From contig JALNVF010000166.1 in the NCBI GenBank assembly GCA_023231445.1, forward strand, positions 1 to 5,859: 5,859 nt of DNA. The letters are read 5' to 3'. The stretch is from Treponema sp. GTDB lineage: Bacteria > Spirochaetota > Spirochaetia > Treponematales > Treponemataceae. Each line of letters starts with the position of its first letter. Positions within the stretch are counted from its first letter, which is position 1. The translations under genes were made by a program, and so were the position numbers. The notes beneath the pieces are model-generated. The model searched no databases and was not told the DNA's origin. It saw nothing but the letters and a program-made list of their open reading frames with translations. Below are positions 1 through 5,859 of this stretch, piece after piece.

Positions 1-1
1 A

Positions 2-253
2 ATAACGCTTGTTACTACTGCAGTCGATACATTACTTGAGTCGGGAACAATGACAATTTCGGATATGGGGCTGTATACACTCGGAACAATACGGACCGAA
101 ACAGCAGCAGGAACACAAAACGGAGATGTCTGGTCGGTAAGCTGTTCGGGCGTAACACCCGGAACGTATTCTCTTATCGTCACGGGGACTCTGTCAGAAA
201 CGGCATGGTCTGCAGAAAAGACGATAACCATAACATATGCGGAAACGGAGTAA
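2..253 (+). CDS. 3' end of a repeat-family surface protein, C-terminal beta domain (partial)
   Basis: This is an open frame entering from the left edge and ending at TAA 251-253, so only the last 83 residues are seen and its start lies outside the window. The visible part is Thr/Ser/Gly-rich and predicted to be all beta. It resembles the C-terminal domain of the next gene: V-D-T-L-L-E-S-G-T-M here matches L-D-I-F-N-R-E-T-G-A-T-L there. Both then run through a Trp and S-G to T-Y-x-L-x-V and end in T-x-T-I plus a short polar tail. I infer a paralogue of the two downstream lipoproteins, whose N-terminus would carry a lipoprotein signal and probably a beta-helix. The stop lies 4 bases before the next start, and the next gene's ribosome binding site sits in its last codons, so the two are probably translationally coupled. 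An internal ATG at 50 is not taken as the start, because the frame stays open to the edge. Confidence 0.75.
   Translation: MTLVTTAVDTLLESGTMTISDMGLYTLGTIRTETAAGTQNGDVWSVSCSGVTPGTYSLIVTGTLSETAWSAEKTITITYAETE
247..250 (+). promoter_or_regulatory. Ribosome binding site for the 819-residue lipoprotein gene
   Basis: GGAG lies 7 bases before the ATG at 258 and inside the last sense codons of the upstream gene. It decides the start: the upstream in-frame ATG at 237 has no purine-rich sequence before it and would add M-R-K-R-S-K-Q and a 17-base overlap. The placement suggests translational coupling. Confidence 0.75.
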
Positions 254-257
254 GCAG

Positions 258-2717
258 ATGAAAAAAACAAAACATGTATTCATCAGACAAACAGTATATC
301 TGATTCCATTCATTGTAATGCTTCTATTCTCCCTCACGTCATGTTCCGGTCTGTGGGGAACCAGCAACACGGAAAACAGCGGCACGCAGAACAAAACAGC
401 ATACGAAATACCCGTCACCGTCATCACCCCTTTTGCTTCAGATTCCCTGCAGGCATCCGGTTCGGAACGGACGGCAATTCCCGTTGTATCAGACAGTAAT
501 TTTCCGGTAAAAAAATATACCATAACAGCTGTCTGCGGAGATACTACAAAGACCGTATCCGTAACGACAGGAATCAGTACTACATCTTCTCTCAAAATAA
601 ACCTTACCGAAGGAACATGGATACTTACAGTACATGGGTATGAAACTACCGATGACGACGATACTTCTGTCATCTGCACCGGTACGGGAAGCGTGACCGT
701 GGACGAAGACGGGAACGGCAGTGCGTCAATACAGACAACTCCTTCCGAAAACGGGAACGGGACAGTAAGTCTTTCATTCGCACCGGCCGGCAGTATAACG
801 ACTATTTTTTCCGCAAAAGCAGTACTGTATAAAAGCAGCGATGAAACGATTCCTGTAGAGACACAGACATTCACAAACGAAGGCAGTGCACTTTCCGGCA
901 CACAGACAATCAGTTTCAACGGCAATACTGTTCCCGCAGGTGAATACACTCTGGAATTTTTCTGCTACACGACCGTTACAATGGATGATAGTACCATCAT
1001 ATTCCGTCGTACCGAAACAGTGTACATATGGACAGGATTTATAACGAACGAATGGATCGAACACTTCACGCTTGCATCGGGAAAGACAGACACAGCATCA
1101 TTATTTAAGACTCTGACGATTACGTCCGATATGATTTCAAATATTGATACGACATTTTCAAAGCTGGTCATATCCGGATCAAGCACCGAGGCGACACTCA
1201 CAAGCAGCGACGCATTGTCATACACGTATCTGCACTATATGTGCGGCTCAGATGAAACGGCGATAAAACTCACCGTCTCGCTTACGGAAGGCAAGTCGGT
1301 TACTGTCACGGAAAAGGACGGCAGCACAACACTTTCACCTGCAATTACAAGCAGTACGGACAGCAGCGGCATAAAAGTATGGACGCTTACCTACCCCCTG
1401 TCTGAATCATCGTCATGCGATTACGTAACGGTATGCGTAACGGCACAGAACGGCATTGCGTCAAAAAATTACATCGTTACGTACGGACCGCTGTACGTGG
1501 ACAATCAGAATGCAACAAATAATGCAAGTGACGACATCGGCAACGGAAGCAGCGAAGCACCGTATGCGACAGTTGCAAAGGCGATAAGCATGCTTACGTC
1601 CGCGAACGATACAGGCGCAGCGGACGTGAGTACGAACAGAATCGTCCTACTGAGCGACGTTACGACAAACACAAAAGATACGAATACCTCTCCTGCCGAC
1701 GGCACGGAAAATAATAACAGTCTTGTTTCATTTACGAACGCAACATCGGATGCACCGCTCGTCCTCACGCTCGACGGCGGCGGCAGTTATTCGATGACGG
1801 CACCGGATTCCTGCCGCGTGCTGTACATCGGTAATGCGTATACAACAATAACGCTTACCGGCATAACGCTTACAGGGGACAGCACAAACACTACCATTAA
1901 ACAGGGGGGGTGCGTGTACAATGCTGGTATACTCATTATGAAAGACGGGGCAACACTGAAGGGAGGAACGGCAAAATCAGGCGGCGGTATATATAACAGC
2001 GGTACGCTAACCATGACCAGTGGTACCATTACCGGCTGTATGGCAACAACTAATGGCAGCGGAGTATATGACGGCGGAACATTCAGTATATCAGGCAGTG
2101 CCGTCGTGGATGCGGAAAACAGCTCAAATGATGTATATCTCGCTTCCGAAAAAACGATAACTATTGCCGGAACACTTACGCCGGGGTCAAATACGATGCT
2201 GAAGAATGCCACTCTGTCTGCAGAAATTACGCCGCAGACAACAGCTGACGGAACAACAATACTGAAAAACAGTTCAGAACTGGACTATGTAACCATAAAC
2301 AAATTTTTCCTTAATGTCGACAACAGGTGCCTTGTCCTTTCTGATGATAAAAAATCCGCAGCTATTGGGAAGTTAAGTATTCCTGTAACAATAGACGGAA
2401 TGCCTTCAGCATTTTCTCTTTCTGCGACTTATGATTCAACCAAAAATACGGCAACAGCAACAATTACAATTAAAAAGGATACGACTGACATTGACATTTC
2501 AAAGGAACTTACAAGTTGGACTGTTACCGTACTTGACATTTTCAACAGAGAGACGGGAGCCACGTTAACAGGCGGGAAAGGAACAGCGCCGTATGTTATT
2601 TTAAAGTGGAGTGGTAGTTCCGGAACAATACTGTCCGACGCTACGTACAATCTTCTTGTTGAATTCACTTACGATGGTATTACATACAGTTCTACCTGTA
2701 CCATAAAGAAATCATAG
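258..2717 (+). CDS. Large surface lipoprotein with cadherin-like and right-handed beta-helix domains
   Basis: The gene is complete and encodes 819 residues from ATG 258; an ATG at 237 is in frame but lacks a ribosome binding site. Residues 1-28 form a lipoprotein signal: M-K-K-T-K-H, a hydrophobic stretch, then L-T-S-C with Cys29 as the predicted lipidated residue. Residues about 38-266 are an all-beta region ending in Y-I-W-T-G-F-I-T-N-E-W (256-266), which is shared with the next gene. Residues about 286-411 resemble the bacterial cadherin-like beta-sandwich and end V-C-V-T-A-Q-N-G-I-A-S-K-N-Y-I-V-T-Y. Residues 412-446 (L-Y-V-D-N-Q..., E-A-P-Y-A-T-V-A-K-A-I) look like the DUF1565-type cap that opens many beta-helices. 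Coils follow at 550-628, with G-G-G-I-Y-N-S-G-T-L-T-M and a closing G-S-A-V-V-D-A...N-D-V-Y-L. The C-terminal domain is about 706-819. A G7 tract lies in codons 549-551. Surface adhesin or antigen is an inference; no catalytic motif is seen. Confidence 0.9.
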   Translation: MKKTKHVFIRQTVYLIPFIVMLLFSLTSCSGLWGTSNTENSGTQNKTAYEIPVTVITPFASDSLQASGSERTAIPVVSDSNFPVKKYTITAVCGDTTKTVSVTTGISTTSSLKINLTEGTWILTVHGYETTDDDDTSVICTGTGSVTVDEDGNGSASIQTTPSENGNGTVSLSFAPAGSITTIFSAKAVLYKSSDETIPVETQTFTNEGSALSGTQTISFNGNTVPAGEYTLEFFCYTTVTMDDSTIIFRRTETVYIWTGFITNEWIEHFTLASGKTDTASLFKTLTITSDMISNIDTTFSKLVISGSSTEATLTSSDALSYTYLHYMCGSDETAIKLTVSLTEGKSVTVTEKDGSTTLSPAITSSTDSSGIKVWTLTYPLSESSSCDYVTVCVTAQNGIASKNYIVTYGPLYVDNQNATNNASDDIGNGSSEAPYATVAKAISMLTSANDTGAADVSTNRIVLLSDVTTNTKDTNTSPADGTENNNSLVSFTNATSDAPLVLTLDGGGSYSMTAPDSCRVLYIGNAYTTITLTGITLTGDSTNTTIKQGGCVYNAGILIMKDGATLKGGTAKSGGGIYNSGTLTMTSGTITGCMATTNGSGVYDGGTFSISGSAVVDAENSSNDVYLASEKTITIAGTLTPGSNTMLKNATLSAEITPQTTADGTTILKNSSELDYVTINKFFLNVDNRCLVLSDDKKSAAIGKLSIPVTIDGMPSAFSLSATYDSTKNTATATITIKKDTTDIDISKELTSWTVTVLDIFNRETGATLTGGKGTAPYVILKWSGSSGTILSDATYNLLVEFTYDGITYSSTCTIKKS
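1904..1910 (+). repeat. G7 homopolymer inside the 819-residue lipoprotein gene
   Basis: Seven consecutive G residues span the end of a Gln codon and two Gly codons at the first beta-helix coil. Gain of one G would bring a stop at 1994-1996; loss of one G would bring a stop at 1939-1941. The equivalent coil in the 3' gene encodes Gly-Gly with mixed codons and no tract. Confidence 0.6.
1905..2141 (+). repeat. Three-coil beta-helix repeat block of the 819-residue lipoprotein
   Basis: This encodes residues 550-628. The coils start at G-G-C-V-Y-N-A-G, G-G-G-I-Y-N-S-G and G-S-G-V-Y-D-G-G, and the block closes with I-S-G-S-A-V-V-D-A and N-D-V-Y-L. The coil length of about 22-27 residues, with G-G-x-V/I-Y-N at the turn and alternating T/I/M strands, is typical of right-handed parallel beta-helices. 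It resembles the G-G-A-I repeats of chlamydial Pmp proteins, though without their clear F-x-x-N partner motif. Confidence 0.8.
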
Positions 2718-2719
2718 AC

Positions 2720-2724
2720 AGGAG
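2720..2724 (+). promoter_or_regulatory. Ribosome binding site for the 3' lipoprotein gene
   Basis: AGGAG lies in the 17-base gap after the previous stop, 10 bases before the ATG at 2735. A second AGGA at 2729-2732 is only 2 bases from the ATG and is probably too close to act. The site supports 2735 over the later in-frame ATG at 2804, which would remove the basic start of the signal peptide. Confidence 0.7.
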
Positions 2725-2734
2725 CATCAGGAAC

Positions 2735-5700
2735 ATGAAAAATATAAAAAAAATAAGAGTTTCAGGATCCGATATATTTGTTTTCAAAAAGAAAACGATA
2801 CTAATGTCGCTCTGTCTGATTTTCGTACTGCTTGAATTCGGTTCCTGCTCGCAGCTTTTCAACACGCCCTCTTCAGGGAATAATTCTTCCGGGACAACCG
2901 GATATACGGGCTGTATATTCAAAATTTCCGTCACAACCCCCGATGGGTGTGTCTCTTCCGATATTCTTGGTACTACCGGTACAAAATCAGCTGTATCCCG
3001 GTCTGTATTCCCCGTTATTCCGACAAATTATAAGGCAAAAATATGGACAACAGGCAGTACAGTCCCTGACACGTGGATTTCCCCTGAATCCGGTACTAAT
3101 CTTACCTTCAATTTCGGTTCGGTAGCAGCTGCGGCATATACGGTAAGACTCGGTTTTTTTACAGATAGTTCTGATGCTGCACCTTCTTTTTATGCAGATG
3201 GAACTGTTACCGTTACCAAGGGGCAGACAAGTGCGGACTGTACCGTCTCAATTCTGCCGGATAACTGTACGGCAGGCGACGGAACGACAACGACGGGAAG
3301 CATCAGCCTCGAATTGACAGATGAGGCAACTGAGATAAAATCGTTTTCAGCTTCGCTTGTTAATTCCTCTTCCACTACATTATTAACTGTTACGCAGAAA
3401 ACCGGTGCGTCAGATTCGAGTACTTATGCTATTATCGGAACAGGTTTTCCTGAGGGAACCTATACGCTAAAAATATACGGGCTTGATTCTTCCGGAAATA
3501 TCATTTACCGCTATCCTTCAGATGTTTTGTACGTGTGGCCGGGGCTTACGACGAATACGTGGTATTTGAACGATGACACTAAACCGGCAAGCCTTGATAT
3601 AACGGAAGATATGTACAAAACAGCTTTAGCCACGACGATCTATGTATCGGAAAACGGCAGTGATACCGGTGACGGCGGATATTACAAGCCGTTTAAAACC
3701 GTACAGCACGCCGTTAATTGCTGCACCGATACTGCAATAAACGGAACAGATGGCACCGGCTATACGATCTACATCGACGGAAAAATTACTCTCAGCAGTA
3801 ATTCCGATGACACTGATACAATAATGATAGACAACAGTAAAAAAATCACTTTTGCAGGCCTTAAAGGGGCAAGTACGGACATTATCGATGGCGGCAAAGC
3901 ATATCAGATACTGACTGTTTCTTCGGGCAGTACGGTAACCATAGTAGATCTGATGTTGCAGAACGGTTATACCAGCGGTAACGGCGGATGTATCTCCAAT
4001 GCAGGGACTCTGACGATAAACGGCAGTACTCTTACCGGCTGTACGGCAGTTAATGGCGGCGGTGTGTACAACAGTGGTACGTTAACTATGACCGGCGGTA
4101 CTATTACCGGAAATACGGCATCGTCAGGAGGTTCCGGTGTATACAACAGCGGAACCTTCAATATATCCGGCAGTGCTGTTGTGGATGCAAATTCCAACGA
4201 CGTATATCTGGCTGACGGCTGTGTCATTACTGTAACAGGGAATCTTTCTGAAACTACTGTGGCTGAAATAACAATGCAGTATCCTGTTCCCGGAGCGGAA
4301 GTTTTAGCTTTTAGCGGAGTGAGTGGAAGTGAAAATATCTGCGGACAATTTACCTACGAGAATGATAATACTGACGGAACAACCGACCCCGACGGCAGTA
4401 CAACAATAAATGAAAACGACGGACGCAACTATGCACTACATTACGGCAGCAGCAGCGGAATTCTGACCTGCGACAGATTCTATGTAGAGGGAAATAACAG
4501 CACAGAGTTGACAGAAAGCGGAACCGGAACACAGACACAATCGGACACAACCGGCTCTCCGGACTATGCGGACGGTTCGAAACAGAAACCGTTTGCAGGT
4601 GTGCAGAAAGCAGCGAGTCTGATTTCCACTTTTCCGTCCGCTGCTGACCCCACAGGCGGGTATACCATTTACATAGACGGAACCGTCAGCCTCAGCAGCA
4701 CGATAAATATCAGTACGAAAAAGAAACTTACGCTGGAGGGTATGAGCGGTTCCGGTACAGATATACTGAACGGCGGCCATACTAGTGGTGGAACAGATGG
4801 CTGCCAGATACTGAATATCGCATTGGGCAGTACCGTGACGATGGAAAACCTGACGCTGAAGAACGGATACAGCAGCGGTAACGGCGGGTGTGTGTACAAT
4901 GCAGGCACGCTGACAATAAGCAGCAGCAACATAAAAAATTGTACAGCGAAATACAGCGGCGGAGGAGTATATAACAAAGGTACGTTCAATATGTACAACA
5001 GTACGATCAAATCATGCAGTGCTAACCCCGGCGGCGGCGTATATAATTATAGCGGAAAGTTCAATATGTACAGTGGTACGATCGGTGGAACGACTGATGC
5101 TGACGGTAATAAAGCTTCATCCTACGGCGGCGGCGTGTTCAACTACTTGGGTGGAACGTTTAATTTTTCAGGCGGGACCATTTCCCATAACACGGCAGAC
5201 GGAAACGCAGGCGGTATAGATAATAACGGAGGAACTGTTAATATAACAGGCATAACCTGTACTATAAGCGGGAATATTTCTAAAGGGACAGGTGGCGGTA
5301 TAAATAATTATTCAGAAAAAACTACTGATTATCCGGGAAAGATTATCATGAGTGCCGGTACCATAAGCGGCAATACTGCTGCAACTTCAGGCGGCGGAGT
5401 CAATATGGAATCAGGTAAATTCAACATGTCCGGAGGTACTATCGGCGGGACGGATGCCGATGACATCAACAAAGCATCGGACGGTAGTGGCGGTGGGGTC
5501 AATATCCAAGCCGGAGAAGACGTCGGTACCGATAAAACAGCAACTCTTACTATGTCGGGCGGTACCATCATCGGGAATACCGCAACTTATGGCGGCGGAG
5601 TCAATATCTGTTCGGGAGGTACATTCAAGATGTCCGGCAGTGCCGTCGTCGCATCAAACAACGACGTGTATCTGACAACCGGCAAATATATTACTATAGC

Positions 5701-5859
5701 CGGTACCCTTTCTCCGGTAAGCAATACAACTGACTCATCCAGTCTGTCTGCGGTCATTACGACGCCGGAAACAGCATCAAGCTATACGACTGGTACCCAA
5801 GTACTGACGTTGTTAACTTCGGGCAGCTGGGACGAGTGTAATTATTTCGGTCTTTCACG
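2735..5859 (+). CDS. Very large surface lipoprotein with two tandem beta-helix modules (3' end outside window)
   Basis: The frame is open from ATG 2735 to the right edge: 1041 full codons, no stop and no frameshift by eye. Residues 1-37 are a lipoprotein signal with basic K-K-K at 18-20, a hydrophobic stretch and F-G-S-C, giving Cys38. Phe at -3 and Glu34 nearby are unusual for a classical lipobox but tolerable in spirochaetes. Cys38 is followed by S-Q-L-F, like C-S-G-L-W in the previous gene. Residues about 50-290 match that gene's N-terminal region and contain Y-V-W-P-G-L-T-T-N-T-W at 266-276. Module A opens with I-Y-V-S-E-N-G-S-D-T-G...K-P-F-K-T-V-Q-H-A (302-326, DUF1565-like), has three coils (417-492) and a closing cap. 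Module B opens with F-Y-V-E at 582 and K-P-F-A-G-V-Q-K-A, has about nine coils (717-980) and the same cap. By comparison with the previous gene, a C-terminal beta domain of roughly 110 residues probably follows. Likely role: surface adhesin or antigen (inference). Confidence 0.9.
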   Translation, partial: MKNIKKIRVSGSDIFVFKKKTILMSLCLIFVLLEFGSCSQLFNTPSSGNNSSGTTGYTGCIFKISVTTPDGCVSSDILGTTGTKSAVSRSVFPVIPTNYKAKIWTTGSTVPDTWISPESGTNLTFNFGSVAAAAYTVRLGFFTDSSDAAPSFYADGTVTVTKGQTSADCTVSILPDNCTAGDGTTTTGSISLELTDEATEIKSFSASLVNSSSTTLLTVTQKTGASDSSTYAIIGTGFPEGTYTLKIYGLDSSGNIIYRYPSDVLYVWPGLTTNTWYLNDDTKPASLDITEDMYKTALATTIYVSENGSDTGDGGYYKPFKTVQHAVNCCTDTAINGTDGTGYTIYIDGKITLSSNSDDTDTIMIDNSKKITFAGLKGASTDIIDGGKAYQILTVSSGSTVTIVDLMLQNGYTSGNGGCISNAGTLTINGSTLTGCTAVNGGGVYNSGTLTMTGGTITGNTASSGGSGVYNSGTFNISGSAVVDANSNDVYLADGCVITVTGNLSETTVAEITMQYPVPGAEVLAFSGVSGSENICGQFTYENDNTDGTTDPDGSTTINENDGRNYALHYGSSSGILTCDRFYVEGNNSTELTESGTGTQTQSDTTGSPDYADGSKQKPFAGVQKAASLISTFPSAADPTGGYTIYIDGTVSLSSTINISTKKKLTLEGMSGSGTDILNGGHTSGGTDGCQILNIALGSTVTMENLTLKNGYSSGNGGCVYNAGTLTISSSNIKNCTAKYSGGGVYNKGTFNMYNSTIKSCSANPGGGVYNYSGKFNMYSGTIGGTTDADGNKASSYGGGVFNYLGGTFNFSGGTISHNTADGNAGGIDNNGGTVNITGITCTISGNISKGTGGGINNYSEKTTDYPGKIIMSAGTISGNTAATSGGGVNMESGKFNMSGGTIGGTDADDINKASDGSGGGVNIQAGEDVGTDKTATLTMSGGTIIGNTATYGGGVNICSGGTFKMSGSAVVASNNDVYLTTGKYITIAGTLSPVSNTTDSSSLSAVITTPETASSYTTGTQVLTLLTSGSWDECNYFGLS
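2746..2753 (+). repeat. A8 homopolymer in codons 4-7 of the 3' lipoprotein gene
   Basis: Eight consecutive A residues lie 11 bases after the start ATG, encoding part of I-K-K-I in the basic part of the signal peptide. The position means that slippage in replication or transcription would abolish the whole product. A-rich signal-peptide starts are common, so chance is a real alternative. Confidence 0.5.
3638..4477 (+). repeat. Beta-helix module A of the 3' lipoprotein (first copy of an internal duplication)
   Basis: This encodes residues 302-581: the opening cap I-Y-V-S-E-N-G-S-D-T-G and K-P-F-K-T-V-Q, strand region G-Y-T-I-Y-I-D-G (343 is the Tyr), then Q-I-L-T-V-S-S-G-S-T-V-T, N-G-Y-T-S-G-N-G-G-C and three coils at 3983-4210. 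It ends with a cap G-S-A-V-V-D-A...N-D-V-Y-L and a linker rich in Asp, Asn, Thr and Gly. The order of elements is the same as in module B. Confidence 0.8.
3983..4210 (+). repeat. Three-coil beta-helix block in module A
   Basis: This encodes residues 417-492: G-G-C-I-S-N-A-G-T-L-T-I, G-G-G-V-Y-N-S-G-T-L-T-M, S-G-V-Y-N-S-G-T-F-N-I and the closing G-S-A-V-V-D-A...N-D-V-Y-L. The last two coils and cap match those of the upstream lipoprotein (residues of 1978-2144) at about 41 of 54 aligned positions by eye, closer than the flanking domains. Confidence 0.8.
4478..5859 (+). repeat. Beta-helix module B of the 3' lipoprotein (second copy, expanded coils)
   Basis: Residues 582-1041 repeat module A. 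From K-P-F (619 for Pro, against 319 in module A) through G-Y-T-I-Y-I-D-G (Tyr643 against 343) to G-N-G-G-C (Cys719 against 419), the two copies stay exactly 300 residues, or 900 bases, apart. A linker of about 20 extra residues rich in Thr, Ser and Gly follows F-Y-V-E-G-N-N. The module ends with the same cap, G-S-A-V-V...N-D-V-Y-L...I-T-I-A-G-T-L, and then runs off the window. Confidence 0.8.
4883..5674 (+). repeat. Array of about nine beta-helix coils in module B
   Basis: Coils start at G-G-C-V-Y-N, then G-G-G-V-Y-N (twice), G-G-G-V-F-N, G-G-I-D-N-N, G-G-G-I-N-N and G-G-G-V-N (three times), each followed by a strand such as F-N-M-S-G-G-T-I-x-G-N-T-A. Unit length varies from about 24 to 34 residues because of loop insertions. 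At DNA level the units share GGCGGCGG-like and GGTAC(C/T/G)AT-like words, which are codons for Gly-Gly-Gly and Gly-Thr-Ile, but they are clearly diverged and not a uniform minisatellite. Confidence 0.85.

Noticed and set aside
237..257. Upstream ATG at 237 as the start of the 819-residue lipoprotein
   Set aside because: No ribosome binding site precedes it, whereas the ATG at 258 has GGAG at 7 bases and gives a normal lipoprotein signal peptide.
194..949. 251-codon open frame on the - strand
   Set aside because: It lies fully antisense to the N-terminal part of the 819-residue lipoprotein, has no ribosome binding site or recognisable domain, and is explained by the Thr/Ser/Gly-rich codon use of the real gene.
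1787..2212. 141-codon open frame on the - strand rich in Pro, Val and Ser
   Set aside because: It is the reverse complement of beta-helix coil codons; similar antisense frames with P-A-L-Y-T-H-P-P-type words appear opposite every coil block, so they mirror the repeat and are not genes.
2718..2734. Promoter or terminator between genes 2 and 3
   Set aside because: The gap is only 17 bases, is taken up by the ribosome binding site and has no hairpin followed by T residues.
2832..3125. 97-codon + strand frame inside the 3' lipoprotein gene
   Set aside because: It is out of frame with a much longer open frame that has a signal peptide, ribosome binding site and family similarity.
3154..3160. T7 tract in the 3' gene (also A7 at 509-515 and 3839-3845) as phase-variation sites
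   Set aside because: Runs of seven A or T are expected by chance in a sequence of this composition and length, and they encode ordinary Phe or Lys codons; I see no further support.
4436..5010. Antisense open frames of 113-114 codons opposite module B
   Set aside because: They are shadows of the sense repeats, overlap one another and lack start signals.
4883..5674. CRISPR array or DNA-level tandem repeat
   Set aside because: Units vary in length and sequence, stay in a single open frame and repeat at protein level, so they are protein coils and not repeat-spacer units.
5019..5675. Short + strand frames (66 and 73 codons) within the coil array
   Set aside because: They are alternate-frame readings of the Gly-Gly-Gly and Gly-Thr-Ile codons; the main frame is uninterrupted.

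Overview
The window is dense with coding sequence on the + strand only. It looks like part of a tandem array of large, repeat-rich surface lipoprotein genes from a host-associated spirochaete. Treponema is the best guess. The guess rests on lipoprotein signal peptides with a relaxed lipobox, Thr/Ser/Gly-rich beta-helix repeats of the type G-G-G-V-Y-N-S-G-T-L-T-M-x-G-G-T-I-x-G-N-T-A, and a V-W-x-G-x-x-T-N-x-W motif, a combination I associate with oral and gut treponemes. No housekeeping gene or RNA is present, so the genus stays an inference. Base composition looks moderate by eye; I did not count it.

Layout: (1) 2-253 is the 3' end of a gene whose last 83 codons resemble the C-terminal domain of the next gene. 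(2) 258-2717 is a complete 819-residue lipoprotein: signal peptide, N-terminal beta-sandwich region ending in Y-I-W-T-G-F-I-T-N-E-W, a domain resembling the bacterial cadherin-like beta-sandwich, a short three-coil beta-helix, and a C-terminal beta domain. (3) 2735 to beyond the right edge is a second, larger lipoprotein of at least 1041 codons. It has the same N-terminal region, lacks the cadherin-like domain, and carries two consecutive beta-helix modules, one with 3 coils and one with about 9. It is still open at base 5859.

The gaps are 4 bp and 17 bp. Each complete start has a GGAG-type ribosome binding site, and no promoter or terminator is visible between genes, so the three are probably one transcript. 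All three appear to be paralogues assembled from shared modules. The most plausible role is adhesion or antigenic display at the cell surface; no enzyme active site is visible. The most interesting features are the module shuffling and coil-number expansion, short runs of matching DNA that could support recombination, and homopolymer tracts (a G7 inside gene 2, an A8 just after the gene 3 start) that could allow on/off switching.
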